Shown: piece by piece, positions 7,004 through 13,823 of the stretch | How the letters are laid out: every line of letters starts with the position of its first letter | How positions within the stretch are numbered: the stretch's first letter is position 1 | Virus record (IMG/VR): IMGVR_UViG_3300021961_000589 | Coordinates: 1-25,037 of that record | DNA from: a virus | Strand: one strand, 5' to 3' | DNA: 25,037 nt | Position numbers and translations under genes: made by a program | The notes under the pieces: generated by a model | Databases searched by the model: none | What the model saw: the letters and a program-made list of their open reading frames with translations, nothing else | Told to the model about the DNA's origin: nothing

Positions 7004-7441
7004 TTAGAAGGTGCTTTTAAGCCCGAAAGTCACAAGAGAGCCCTCGTAACTGGTACTCTTTTTGAGATCCCAACGATAGCTATAATCGGCAGTAACAGAG
7101 ACACTTTTACTAAGAGCATAAGAAACTTCAAGCCCAGCAGAACCAACACCACCATCTTCAAGTTTGGTAGAATCAGCTTTGATATAACTGAGTGAAGTAT
7201 AAGGAAGAACACCAAGCCCGAAAACATTGAGAGATTTTCCTACACTTACACCAACACTGTGATAAGTATCTTGAACTCGCCCAACATCAACAGAAGCTTT
7301 CAAACCCATAACATCGGTTCCAACAGAAAGAACTGTCAAATCCTTGTTAAATTTCCTGTCTGTACCTACTGATAGCCCAACGTCTGCTGCTTGTGCCGCA
7401 AATGCAGAAGCCATCAAAACACTAAAAACAACTTTCTTCAT
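7004..7441 (-). CDS. Phage-encoded outer-membrane beta-barrel protein
   Basis: 145 residues from the ATG at 7441, which has AGGAG 7 nt upstream. It has a classic signal peptide (MKKVVFSVLMASAFAAQA, cleavage after AQA). The mature part alternates polar and hydrophobic residues (VGLSVGTD, LSVGTDVMGLKASVDVG, VSVTADYSYRW) and ends with Phe in VTFGLKSTF, the C-terminal aromatic signature read by the BAM complex. About eight strands fit, the size of Ail/OmpA-like small barrels. It would be exported and inserted in the host outer membrane, so the host is Gram-negative. Possible roles are superinfection exclusion, receptor masking or membrane weakening at lysis; none is shown by sequence. Confidence 0.8.
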   Translation of the reverse strand: MKKVVFSVLMASAFAAQAADVGLSVGTDRKFNKDLTVLSVGTDVMGLKASVDVGRVQDTYHSVGVSVGKSLNVFGLGVLPYTSLSYIKADSTKLEDGGVGSAGLEVSYALSKSVSVTADYSYRWDLKKSTSYEGSLVTFGLKSTF

Positions 7442-7512
7442 TATAAATCTCCTTTTTCTAAGAAAGAAGGATTTTTTTAAAAGGAAATCCAATTAAAACC
7501 TTTTACGATTTA

Positions 7513-7746
7513 TTACCTTTCGCTGATAAACTTATTCAGTTCTTTAGCTTTTGCAATAATCGCAGTAGAATTGGGATATTCTGGGAATCCAGGGTGTTCT
7601 GGTGGTGTCTGCCCTGCCCTTTCGGCGGTCTGAACTTTGATAGTCCAATCACTCGAAATCTTTTCACGTTCACCAAAATAATCTTGTTCCAACATCTCTC
7701 TAGCCATTTTCAAAAGTTCAAGTCTCAAATGGTATGGATCACTCAT
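7513..7746 (-). CDS. Conserved phage protein of unknown function
   Basis: 77 residues, helical at both ends, with a central PPEHPGFPEYP segment. The N-terminus SDPYHLRLELLKMA is, from memory, shared by small proteins in many T4-like cyanophages. The ATG at 7746 has AAAGGAG nearby. It lies directly downstream of the tmRNA gene and upstream of the beta-barrel gene. No function is known to me. Confidence 0.75.
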   Translation of the reverse strand: MSDPYHLRLELLKMAREMLEQDYFGEREKISSDWTIKVQTAERAGQTPPEHPGFPEYPNSTAIIAKAKELNKFISER

Positions 7747-7783
7747 GTTAATCTCCTTTAATGTGTGTGAGTGTGTGTAAAAT

Positions 7784-7815
7784 GTCAGTTGATTCTGTTG
7801 CCAAGTTCAACTGAC
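7784..7815 (-). terminator. Hairpin at the 3' end of the tmRNA coding piece
   Basis: A 9-bp perfect stem (GTCAGTTGA with TCAACTGAC) with a 14-nt loop, followed on the minus strand by ATTTT. It follows the tag frame and helix P5 of the tmRNA. It may be the transcription terminator of the tmRNA gene or the 3' terminal hairpin of the mature coding RNA. Confidence 0.7.
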
Positions 7816-7831
7816 AAAACTCCGTCCTAGT

Positions 7832-7882
7832 TTAAGCTGCTAGGGCAAAACGCTCATCATTGCTTGCGTTTACTTCGTTTGC
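7832..7882 (-). other. tmRNA proteolysis-tag reading frame
   Basis: Resume codon GCA at 7882, then 15 further codons and TAA, giving ANEVNASNDERFALAA. The ending (NDERFALAA) is the form used by betaproteobacterial tags; the ALAA end is what ClpXP-type proteases recognise. The stop lies inside the CCUAG/CUAGG helix, as in E. coli tmRNA. Confidence 0.9.
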
Positions 7883-7978
7883 TTCTTCGGCCGGGAAGTC
7901 CCAACCCTAACGGCTTTCACATTGCCGGATCGTCCATGTCTCTACTTATTGCCCTGTCGAAACCTGGTCAGGCCCATC

Positions 7979-8063
7979 AGAAGCATACTACCCACACTCA
8001 CTTACGATTAGCGTAACCAGCGGTAGTTAGAAATCTGCTCATGTATTTCTATAGTATGCTTCT
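7979..8063 (-). repeat. 12-bp inverted repeat bracketing the tmRNA intervening segment
   Basis: AGAAGCATACTA at 7979-7990 and its exact complement at 8052-8063 flank the removed segment, one arm abutting the CCA end and the other lying just 3 nt before the 5' end of the coding piece. In the precursor this would stack on the acceptor stem and present both cut sites, for RNase P at the coding 5' end and a 3' endonuclease after CCA. Confidence 0.8.
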
Positions 8064-8122
8064 GGTGGACCTGGGCGGAATCGAACCGCCGTCCAGAACA
8101 CCTTTCGATCTACTTCATACGA

Positions 8123-8419
8123 TCATAACTTTTTAGGTTCATATCCAATACTCAGTATACAAGAAATGTCACCACTTTTTGTAGTTTTAAATAGAGTATA
8201 TGAACCAGTGTCTTCATTTTTCCACAACGAAATTATTGAACCATTTTCTTCCGTTGCAATAAAAGACTGTCTCTCTTTATATTCCTCCATGACCTTCATC
8301 ACTTTAGAGGTTCTATCACATAGAACACTCAAAGGATATGTAAATGCTGTTGATGGAACATTTGTTTGCGACAATGCCATCATTGGAAGAAATATGGATG
8401 CCGCAACTAATGTTTTCAT
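8123..8419 (-). CDS. Small exported protein with signal peptide
   Basis: 98 residues from the ATG at 8419, chosen because AAGGA lies 6 nt upstream; the ATG at 8425 directly abuts the same site. N-terminal signal peptide (MKTLVAASIFLPMMALSQ). The mature part of about 80 residues has two cysteines (LCDR, SCIL) that could form a disulfide, and a beta-rich pattern (GSIISLWKNEDTGSYTLFKT). Similar small exported proteins occur in many marine phages (recalled); their function is unknown. A consensus sigma70-type promoter sits directly upstream. The stop codon touches the 5' end of the tmRNA acceptor piece, so both may share a transcript. Confidence 0.75.
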   Translation of the reverse strand: MKTLVAASIFLPMMALSQTNVPSTAFTYPLSVLCDRTSKVMKVMEEYKERQSFIATEENGSIISLWKNEDTGSYTLFKTTKSGDISCILSIGYEPKKL

Positions 8420-8432
8420 TTTCATTCCTTGT

Positions 8433-8460
8433 ATTATACATCATTTTAGAAATTTGTCAA
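8433..8460 (-). promoter_or_regulatory. Sigma70-type promoter (TTGACA-N16-TATAAT)
   Basis: -35 box TTGACA at 8460-8455, 16-nt spacer, -10 box TATAAT at 8438-8433, all on the minus strand in a 37-nt intergenic gap. It drives the small exported protein and probably the tmRNA. Confidence 0.85.
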
Positions 8461-8462
8461 TA

Positions 8463-8873
8463 CTAAGACCAGGTAAATTTTGGATATTTTGCTTTAACGG
8501 CTAAACAATCGTCTAAATATTTTTGCCTTTGTTCTTCATCACCTTTCACAATGGCATCCAAATAATCTGCCATTGGCGGATATGACTCTGCTCTTAACGT
8601 ATCAATAACACGATGAATTATTTCTTCTGTAATTCTTAAACCCCAACTTTGTCGGAAAATAAAATCATAACCTTCTGGAACAGAATTTTGTTTAGTAAAT
8701 TCTGTTACAACGTTATTGGATAACAAAAGAAAGCCAGAGCAATCTGGTTTTTGTCCAATCATAATGACTTCAAGATCGTTATATTTTGGTGCCCTATTTT
8801 CCGATTCAATAGAGCTTAGCCTTCCAAAAACCGTTTGCATATCTTTTGATTCTACTGAACAAAGGTAAAACAT
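8463..8873 (-). CDS. Conserved phage protein next to tail-fibre genes
   Basis: 136 residues, soluble. The last 40 residues (YPPMADYLDAIVKGDEEQRQ and following) resemble the short motif found at the end of many small proteins encoded beside phage tail-fibre genes, where PxxxxYLDAxVKGD is common (recalled). The start overlaps the previous stop (TAATG at 8873), so it is coupled to that gene. Role unknown; possibly a fibre assembly or accessory protein. Confidence 0.7.
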   Translation of the reverse strand: MFYLCSVESKDMQTVFGRLSSIESENRAPKYNDLEVIMIGQKPDCSGFLLLSNNVVTEFTKQNSVPEGYDFIFRQSWGLRITEEIIHRVIDTLRAESYPPMADYLDAIVKGDEEQRQKYLDDCLAVKAKYPKFTWS

Positions 8874-9532
8874 TATTTTTCCTCCAAAATACCTACTTTA
8901 ACTTGGTTGTTTTCTAATTGCACAGTTGATGGCGCAGGCCGCAATTCAATACGAAGAGGATCCACATTACCCTCAAGTAACATTGCTTCTTTTGGAATTA
9001 ATCCAATTTGCTGTAAAGCTGCAAACGTATATGGGTTTGACATTGCATTTTTTAATTTTGCAGGTGAAGGCCTTCCGTTTGCAATAATTTCTGCTTGTAT
9101 TTCTTTACCGATCATAACAGTAAATTCATTTGCTGCGTTTGCTTCAAACATTTCCTCATCAGTGTAAGGTGTTCCATCAGCATGTTTTAATCTGGTTGGT
9201 TCTGCCAAAACAAAAAGTTCATCCAAAAGTTTTTCAAGAATTTTAATTTCTTGTTTATTCAATTCAAAGTTTTGTCTTTGATCTTCTTGAACAGATTCAA
9301 TTTCAATAATTTCAGCTTGAAGGTTTAAAATTAAATGTGGAAGCCCATTATTATTTTTTAAATGTTGCAATTCAGCCAACTTAGCTTGATACTTTAGTTC
9401 AGAAACTTGCTCAAGTGCTGCTGCACGTTTACGCCCAACTAAAAAATTTTGAAGATGTTTAATTTTTTCCCATACTGTATCGCCCATCACCTGATAACGA
9501 TAATTAAACTCAGAATTCAATTTTGCTGCCAT
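8873..9532 (-). CDS. Coiled-coil phage protein in the tail-fibre module
   Basis: 219 residues, rich in E, K, L and Q with heptad-like spacing through about residues 35-110. A second part contains NGRPSPAKLKNAMSNPYTFA and a C-terminal beta-like stretch (PLRIELRPAPSTVQLENNQV). I recall similar unnamed proteins in freshwater and marine myoviruses. The ATG at 9532 has AGGAG upstream. A CATAAATA late-type box lies 30 nt upstream, so it is likely a late structural or assembly protein. Confidence 0.7.
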   Translation of the reverse strand: MAAKLNSEFNYRYQVMGDTVWEKIKHLQNFLVGRKRAAALEQVSELKYQAKLAELQHLKNNNGLPHLILNLQAEIIEIESVQEDQRQNFELNKQEIKILEKLLDELFVLAEPTRLKHADGTPYTDEEMFEANAANEFTVMIGKEIQAEIIANGRPSPAKLKNAMSNPYTFAALQQIGLIPKEAMLLEGNVDPLRIELRPAPSTVQLENNQVKVGILEEK

Positions 9533-9560
9533 TTTAAAGAATCTCCTAAAAACAAAAAAA

Positions 9561-9568
9561 TATTTATG
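9561..9568 (-). promoter_or_regulatory. Late-type promoter box CATAAATA
   Basis: Minus-strand CATAAATA differs from the T4 late consensus TATAAATA by its first base. It is placed 29 nt before the start of the coiled-coil gene and overlaps the stop of the adhesin gene. Confidence 0.55.
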
Positions 9569-10502
9569 AACCGTAACTTGCTGCGGCTAGATAGTATCTA
9601 AATGTTCCAACATTACTATTATCTGTTGCAACAACACCAGTGTTGGAAACTAAATTAGTATATGTATTATTTGGTATTGCAAGCCCAAATCCGAATATAG
9701 CTTTATCACCACCATATCCTGCTGCGGCTAATCCATATCTGGTAGTACCTACACCAGTCGTATCTGTTTGAACCACACCAGTATTAGAGACAAGATTAGT
9801 CATGGACACTGCTGTAGTAGTTCTTCCATATCCAAATATAGCTTTATCACCACCATATCCTGCTGCTGCCAATTCCTTTCTAGCAGTTCCAACACCTGTT
9901 GTGTCAGTTGCAACGACACCAGAATTAGAAACTAGATTGGTCATAGATAAATTACCAGAACCATTACTACCATATCCAAATATAGCTTTATCACCACCAT
10001 ATCCTGCTGCTGCCAAATCCATTCTAGCAGTACCAACACCAGTCGTATAAGCAGCAACAACACCAAGGTTGGAAACAAGATTTGTTAACGATGCATATGA
10101 AGCTCCCGTATATCCATATCCAAATATAGCTTTATCACCACCATATCCTGCTGCGGCTAACCCTGATCTTTCAATAGCATCAACAACACCAGAGGTGTCC
10201 GTAGCAACAACACCAAGGTTGGAAACAAGATTCGTAATTGATGTCCGACTTGAACTAGTGAACCCAAATCCAAATATGGCCCTATCACCACCATATCCTG
10301 CTGCGGCTAATGCATATCTGGTAGTACCTACTCCACTTATATCTGTTCCGAGAACTCCGGTAGACGAAACAATATTAGTCGTAGAATAAAGGGTAGCAGA
10401 ATTGAGACCATATCCAAAAATAGCTCTCTGTGAAACACGTGCAGATGTTCTCACTGTACCATCGTTAAATTGTAATCCTGAAGTAGTTAATGTTGTTGGC
10501 AT
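9564..10502 (-). CDS. Six-repeat propeller-like tail adhesin, paralogue 1
   Basis: 312 residues: an N-terminal anchor-like segment (SGLQFNDGTVRTSA, residues about 8-21, a form common at the start of phage tail-fibre proteins), then six repeats of about 46-50 residues. Each repeat reads [KR]AIFG[YF]G, a variable stretch of 4-10 residues, TNLVSNxGVV, D/TTGVGT, then LAAAGYGGD. The pattern suggests a beta-propeller with one blade per repeat, and the last repeat ends in AASYGS. The variable stretch lies at the same point in each blade, so those loops would form one face. Repeat 2 carries an insertion (VVDAIERSG). It is probably a receptor-binding or surface-adhesion protein; the family is recalled only as unnamed repeats in phage tails. 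Confidence 0.75.
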   Translation of the reverse strand: MPTTLTTSGLQFNDGTVRTSARVSQRAIFGYGLNSATLYSTTNIVSSTGVLGTDISGVGTTRYALAAAGYGGDRAIFGFGFTSSSRTSITNLVSNLGVVATDTSGVVDAIERSGLAAAGYGGDKAIFGYGYTGASYASLTNLVSNLGVVAAYTTGVGTARMDLAAAGYGGDKAIFGYGSNGSGNLSMTNLVSNSGVVATDTTGVGTARKELAAAGYGGDKAIFGYGRTTTAVSMTNLVSNTGVVQTDTTGVGTTRYGLAAAGYGGDKAIFGFGLAIPNNTYTNLVSNTGVVATDNSNVGTFRYYLAAASYGS

Positions 10503-10518
10503 TTAATGTTCTCTTTTT

Positions 10519-11445
10519 TTAACCACTAAAACTTGCTGCTGCTAATGATGATCTGATTGTACCAACACCTGTTCTATTTGTAGCAACGACTCCCAAATTT
10601 GAAACTAGGTTAGTCGTTGAAGTATAGCCAATTGATATATCTCCATATCCGAATATAGCTTTATCGCCACCATACCCTGCTGCGGCTAAACTATACCTTT
10701 CAACTCCTACTCCAGTGGTATCGGTTGCAACAACACCGGCATTGGAAACAAGATTAGTCATAGAAACACTTACCAGACCGGCGGCCAAACCATAACCAAA
10801 TATAGCTTTATCGCCACCATATCCTGCTGCGGCTAATAATCGTCTAGCTGTACCGACACCGGTGGTATCGGTTGAAACGACGCCTAGATTTGATACAAGA
10901 TTGGTTAATGAGGAAACTGAAGAACCAGTGTAACCATATCCAAATATAGCTTTATCGCCACCATATCCTGCTGCCGCCAAAGATTCTCTAGCTGTACCGA
11001 CACCGGTGGTATCGGTTGCAACAACACCAGCATTTGATACAAGGTTTGTCATAGAAACCTGAACAGACGTATATCCATATCCAAATATAGCTTTATCGCC
11101 ACCATATCCTGCTGCCGCCAAAAGTTCTCTAGCTGTACCGACACCGGTGGTATCGGTTGAAACGACGCCTAGATTTGATACAAGATTGGTTAATGAGGTA
11201 GTTTTACCATAACCAAATATAGCTTTATCACCACCATATCCTGCCGCCGCTAAATTTCTTCTAGCTGTACCGACACCCGTGGTATCAGTGGCAACATTTC
11301 CAAAATTACTAACAAGATTGGTCATAGACAAACTGCTGACGCTGAGTTGGCCATATCCAAATATTGCTCTAATTCCTGTGCGAGCAGTAGTTATTTCTGT
11401 TGTATCATTAAAAGCAAAGCTTGTATTTTTTAATATTGTGGGCAT
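10519..11445 (-). CDS. Six-repeat propeller-like tail adhesin, paralogue 2
   Basis: 308 residues with the same plan as its two neighbours: N-terminal MPTILKNTSFAFND, then six AIFGYG...TNLVSN...GVGTAR...LAAAGYGGD repeats, ending LAAASFSG. The inter-repeat loop after GYG varies from 4 residues (KTTS, repeat 2) to about 11 (LAAGLVSVS-, repeat 5). Its repeats are the most alike of the three proteins, and repeat DNA includes an exact 71-bp duplication, which indicates recent copying between repeats. Spacing to both neighbours is short, so the three form one late operon. Confidence 0.75.
   Translation of the reverse strand: MPTILKNTSFAFNDTTEITTARTGIRAIFGYGQLSVSSLSMTNLVSNFGNVATDTTGVGTARRNLAAAGYGGDKAIFGYGKTTSLTNLVSNLGVVSTDTTGVGTARELLAAAGYGGDKAIFGYGYTSVQVSMTNLVSNAGVVATDTTGVGTARESLAAAGYGGDKAIFGYGYTGSSVSSLTNLVSNLGVVSTDTTGVGTARRLLAAAGYGGDKAIFGYGLAAGLVSVSMTNLVSNAGVVATDTTGVGVERYSLAAAGYGGDKAIFGYGDISIGYTSTTNLVSNLGVVATNRTGVGTIRSSLAAASFSG
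10843..10913 (-). repeat. Exact 71-bp repeat, copy 1 (copy 2 at 11128-11198)
   Basis: Reads identically to 11128-11198, 285 bp away, which is two repeat units, and mismatches immediately on both sides. It covers the conserved half of a blade, from the codons after the TNL region to GVGTAR. Confidence 0.9.
11128..11198 (-). repeat. Exact 71-bp repeat, copy 2 (copy 1 at 10843-10913)
   Basis: Second copy of the internal duplication in adhesin paralogue 2. The flanking variable-loop codons differ between the copies. Confidence 0.9.
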
Positions 11446-11456
11446 TTTTTGTCTTT

Positions 11457-12392
11457 TTATGAAAAATAACTTGCTGCTGCAAGGTCTAAACGAACCGTAC
11501 CAACGCCAGTTGTATTTGTTGCAACAACACCAAGATTTGAAACCAAATTAGTGATAGCAGTTAATGTTCCATTAATACTTCCATAACCAAATATAGCTTT
11601 ATCGCCACCATATCCTGCTGCGGCTAGATAGGACCTAGAAGTGCCAACACCTGTAGTGTCCGTAGCAACAACTCCACTGTTTGACACTAAATTGGTCACA
11701 CTTAAACTGTTTGTTGCAAAAGTGAATCCATAACCAAATATAGCTTTATCGCCACCATATCCTGCTGCTGCAAGACCCCATCTGGCAGTTCCAACACCTG
11801 TAACATCAGTAGCAACAACACCTGCATTTGATACTAAATTTGTTAAATTATATTCTACGAATGAATTATTTCTTCCATAACCAAATATAGCTTTATCTCC
11901 ACCATATCCTGCTGCGGCCAAATAGTATCTGACTGTACCAACACCCGTAGTGTCTGTATTAACAACGCCGGTATTTGACACAAGATTCGTCACTGAAACG
12001 TCTGTTCCTGATCTACCATAACCAAATATAGCTTTATCTCCACCATATCCTGCTGCGGCCAAATATTGCCTAGCAGTTCCAACGCCTGTTGTATCTGTAG
12101 CAACGACTCCAAGATATGATACAAGATTGGTCATTGAAACTTGTGTTGAGGTGTATCCGTATCCAAATATAGCTTTGTCACCGCCGTAACCTGCTGCTGC
12201 TAAACGAGACCTAGCTGTTCCAACTCCTGTTACATCAGTGGAAACTTTTCCAAAGATATTAACAAGATTTGTAATTGATACATTGCCAAGACTATCACCA
12301 TAACCGAATATGGCCTTCACCTGGCTTTTCAATGAAGATTCAAAAGTTCCGTCGGAATATAAAATACCTGTCGTGTTTGACGTTGCGGGCAT
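11457..12392 (-). CDS. Six-repeat propeller-like tail adhesin, paralogue 3 (first in operon)
   Basis: 311 residues: N-terminal TTGILYSDGTFESS anchor-like motif, then six repeats in the pattern AIFGYG / variable loop / TNLVSN / GVGTAR / LAAAGYGGD, ending LAAASYFS. The first repeat is the most divergent (TNLVNIFGKVSTDVTG), as in paralogue 2 (SNFGNVATD), so first-blade sequence is conserved between paralogues. An AATAAATA late-type box stands about 30 nt upstream. It is probably displayed on the tail fibre or tail tip and binds the cell surface; which ligand is not visible. Confidence 0.75.
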   Translation of the reverse strand: MPATSNTTGILYSDGTFESSLKSQVKAIFGYGDSLGNVSITNLVNIFGKVSTDVTGVGTARSRLAAAGYGGDKAIFGYGYTSTQVSMTNLVSYLGVVATDTTGVGTARQYLAAAGYGGDKAIFGYGRSGTDVSVTNLVSNTGVVNTDTTGVGTVRYYLAAAGYGGDKAIFGYGRNNSFVEYNLTNLVSNAGVVATDVTGVGTARWGLAAAGYGGDKAIFGYGFTFATNSLSVTNLVSNSGVVATDTTGVGTSRSYLAAAGYGGDKAIFGYGSINGTLTAITNLVSNLGVVATNTTGVGTVRLDLAAASYFS

Positions 12393-12420
12393 ATTTTCTA
12401 ATACCTAATTAGTTTATATG

Positions 12421-12428
12421 TATTTATT
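12421..12428 (-). promoter_or_regulatory. Late-type promoter box AATAAATA upstream of the adhesin operon
   Basis: Minus-strand GAATAAATAC, one base from the T4 late consensus, 29 nt before the first adhesin gene in a 58-nt intergenic gap. Confidence 0.6.
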
Positions 12429-12450
12429 CATCTAAATAAGAGAGTAATTC

Positions 12451-13122
12451 CTATTTAGAGTTGGGTAGGTTTTTATGGTAAAAATCGATGTGTTCTGCTA
12501 AATTACCAATGTGATCCTGCGTTTTTTGAACAAAAACAAGAGGTTTTTCTGCTTCTACCGCCATCAGAATGACGATTTGATCCACCGGGACGCCAGTTAA
12601 TTCTTCATACATCAAAGAATATGCTGTACATTGTGCAAAATAATCTTGTATATCTTCTTCTTTTTTAATCTTGGAAGAGGTTTTAAAGTCGATTACCGAC
12701 AGCACACCTTTCCATTCTGCAATACAATCAACTGTACCTGCCATACCAATTTTTTCAGACCATAGTGACTGTTCTTGATAGTGTATATTGTTGATATGTT
12801 TCAGTTGATCTTTTAAAGATGCATACATGGCTGCACTATCGGGCATTTCCGAAAGTAATGACACCTTCTCATTCATAAGGTGTTTTTCTACCAATGTATG
12901 CAGTCTTGTGCCTCTTTTAGATGCAGCATTTGAGATTCGGTTGGCTTCTTCATGCCCAACCCTATTTCTCCATTCATTGATTATAGCTTTTTTCTTGGCG
13001 CCTATAACAGTTGTCACCGATGCTAGTTTTTTGCCACCGGGAGAAATATAGTATCTTCGCCCATCAGAAAAGGTTTCAGATACTAATTTCTCTAGGGCTT
13101 TCGGTGGGCAATGTATATACAT
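12451..13122 (-). CDS. PD-(D/E)XK exonuclease (RecB/Cas4-like)
   Basis: 223 residues with the RecB-nuclease motif order: His75 in GTRLHTLVEKHL, then GTVD (Asp132), IDFKT (Asp145-Phe-Lys147), and the QxxxY motif Gln164-Tyr168. These chelate metal and cut the DNA backbone. Similar single-domain exonucleases are found beside phoH in T4-like cyanophages. The start overlaps the PhoH stop (TAATG at 13120-13124), so the two are cotranslated. Likely roles are DNA end processing in recombination or host DNA breakdown. Confidence 0.85.
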   Translation of the reverse strand: MYIHCPPKALEKLVSETFSDGRRYYISPGGKKLASVTTVIGAKKKAIINEWRNRVGHEEANRISNAASKRGTRLHTLVEKHLMNEKVSLLSEMPDSAAMYASLKDQLKHINNIHYQEQSLWSEKIGMAGTVDCIAEWKGVLSVIDFKTSSKIKKEEDIQDYFAQCTAYSLMYEELTGVPVDQIVILMAVEAEKPLVFVQKTQDHIGNLAEHIDFYHKNLPNSK

Positions 13123-13823
13123 TATAATTTAAGCTTTTCTTTTTGAATGAGATATGATTTAACAAAGCCGGATCGAACAATGTCTTCCAGCCCGAATCTG
13201 ATGTGAGACATATATTCAATCTTTTCTAAAATCTTAATTGAATCTTCAAAACCAGATTTCTCTTTTTTTAGATTCAAATCGTTTTGGTTATAATCACCAC
13301 ATAAAATGAAGCGACAATTTTCGCCAATTCGTGTTAGAACTGTATCGATTTCGTGAAAGGTTGCAGATTGAAACTCATCAAATATAATAATACAATTTCT
13401 AAATGTCAAGCCTCTCAGAAAGCTTGTTGTTTGAAACTGAATGATTTCTTTATTGAACAGAAAATGCCATGCATCCCCACGCCCAATAAGTTCATTCACA
13501 ATATTCATGTAGGGCTCTTGATATATCTTAGATTTCTCCTCAAGAGTTCCTGGCACGAATCCTAGATCCCTAGACGGTACCGCTGAACGAATGATAATAA
13601 CACGTTCATAATAAGAACTTGGTGCAAGTAAATCTTTCAGTGAGAGATATAGCGCAAGAAACGATTTACCTGTGCCTGCTGAACCTGAAAGTATTAGATT
13701 GTGCCCTTTGTCATATTCTTCAAATGTTCTTTTCTGATTTTCTGTTAGAGGCTCAACTGTGCGAAGCCCAAAATGCTGCGACTGTGCCTGTGCAGCGGCT
13801 GATTTCTTTTTTCCCGTTGCCAT
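13122..13823 (-). CDS. phoH: PhoH-like P-loop ATPase
   Basis: 233 residues. Walker A GSAGTGKS at 47-54, IRSAVPSRDLGFVPG (78-92), Walker B IIIFDE at 145-150, and CGDYNQNDL near 184-192: the complete PhoH signature. A basic Ala/Gln-rich N-terminus precedes the domain. The ATG at 13823 follows GAGGAG. PhoH is widespread in marine and freshwater phages and belongs to the pho regulon in E. coli. Its biochemical role is unsettled (RNA or ATP handling has been proposed). A PsiE-like and a PstS gene occur in the same window. Confidence 0.92.
   Translation of the reverse strand: MATGKKKSAAAQAQSQHFGLRTVEPLTENQKRTFEEYDKGHNLILSGSAGTGKSFLALYLSLKDLLAPSSYYERVIIIRSAVPSRDLGFVPGTLEEKSKIYQEPYMNIVNELIGRGDAWHFLFNKEIIQFQTTSFLRGLTFRNCIIIFDEFQSATFHEIDTVLTRIGENCRFILCGDYNQNDLNLKKEKSGFEDSIKILEKIEYMSHIRFGLEDIVRSGFVKSYLIQKEKLKL

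Larger units (their letters stand above)
7784..8126 (-). ncRNA. ssrA: Circularly permuted two-piece tmRNA (transfer-messenger RNA)
   Basis: Gene order on the minus strand is acceptor piece (about 8126 to 8063), removed segment (8062 to 7976), coding piece (7975 to about 7816), hairpin. The coding piece starts GGGCCUG, and the acceptor piece ends CAGGUCC-A-CCA. These pair as a 7-bp acceptor stem with a G.U at the third pair, the identity signal for alanyl-tRNA synthetase. The acceptor piece carries a T-arm (GGCGG, loop UUCGAUU, CCGCC at 8074-8090) and encodes CCA. The coding piece has the tmRNA D-like start (GGUUUCGACAGGG), a tag frame at 7882-7832 ending ALAA-stop, and a helix around the stop (CCUAG/CUAGG). 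Segments near ACGAUC and GAUCG can form P2 between the two pieces. tmRNA rescues stalled ribosomes by trans-translation with SmpB. Permuted forms are known in alphaproteobacteria, some cyanobacteria and some betaproteobacteria. The mature ends inside the gene are approximate. Confidence 0.93.

Noticed and set aside
6956-7195. Plus-strand 79-residue frame over the beta-barrel gene
   Set aside because: The minus strand carries a signal peptide, barrel pattern and a good ribosome site; the plus frame is its shadow.
7970-8095. Isolated tRNA-like 3' end that could mark a prophage attachment site
   Set aside because: The T-arm and CCA belong to a complete tmRNA whose other half lies next to it, and there is no integrase or duplicated end in the window; the genome type is lytic.
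9802-10389. Plus-strand frames of 82 and 106 residues in the adhesin region
   Set aside because: They are antisense images of the repeat proteins; their PYPNIALSPPYPAAA repeats are the mirror of the KAIFGYG/LAAAGYGG codons and no ribosome site or promoter supports them.
9564-12392. Regularly spaced repeats that could suggest a CRISPR array
   Set aside because: The unit is about 140 bp, translates in frame through three long genes, and varies in the protein-loop region; there are no short identical direct repeats with unique spacers of similar length.
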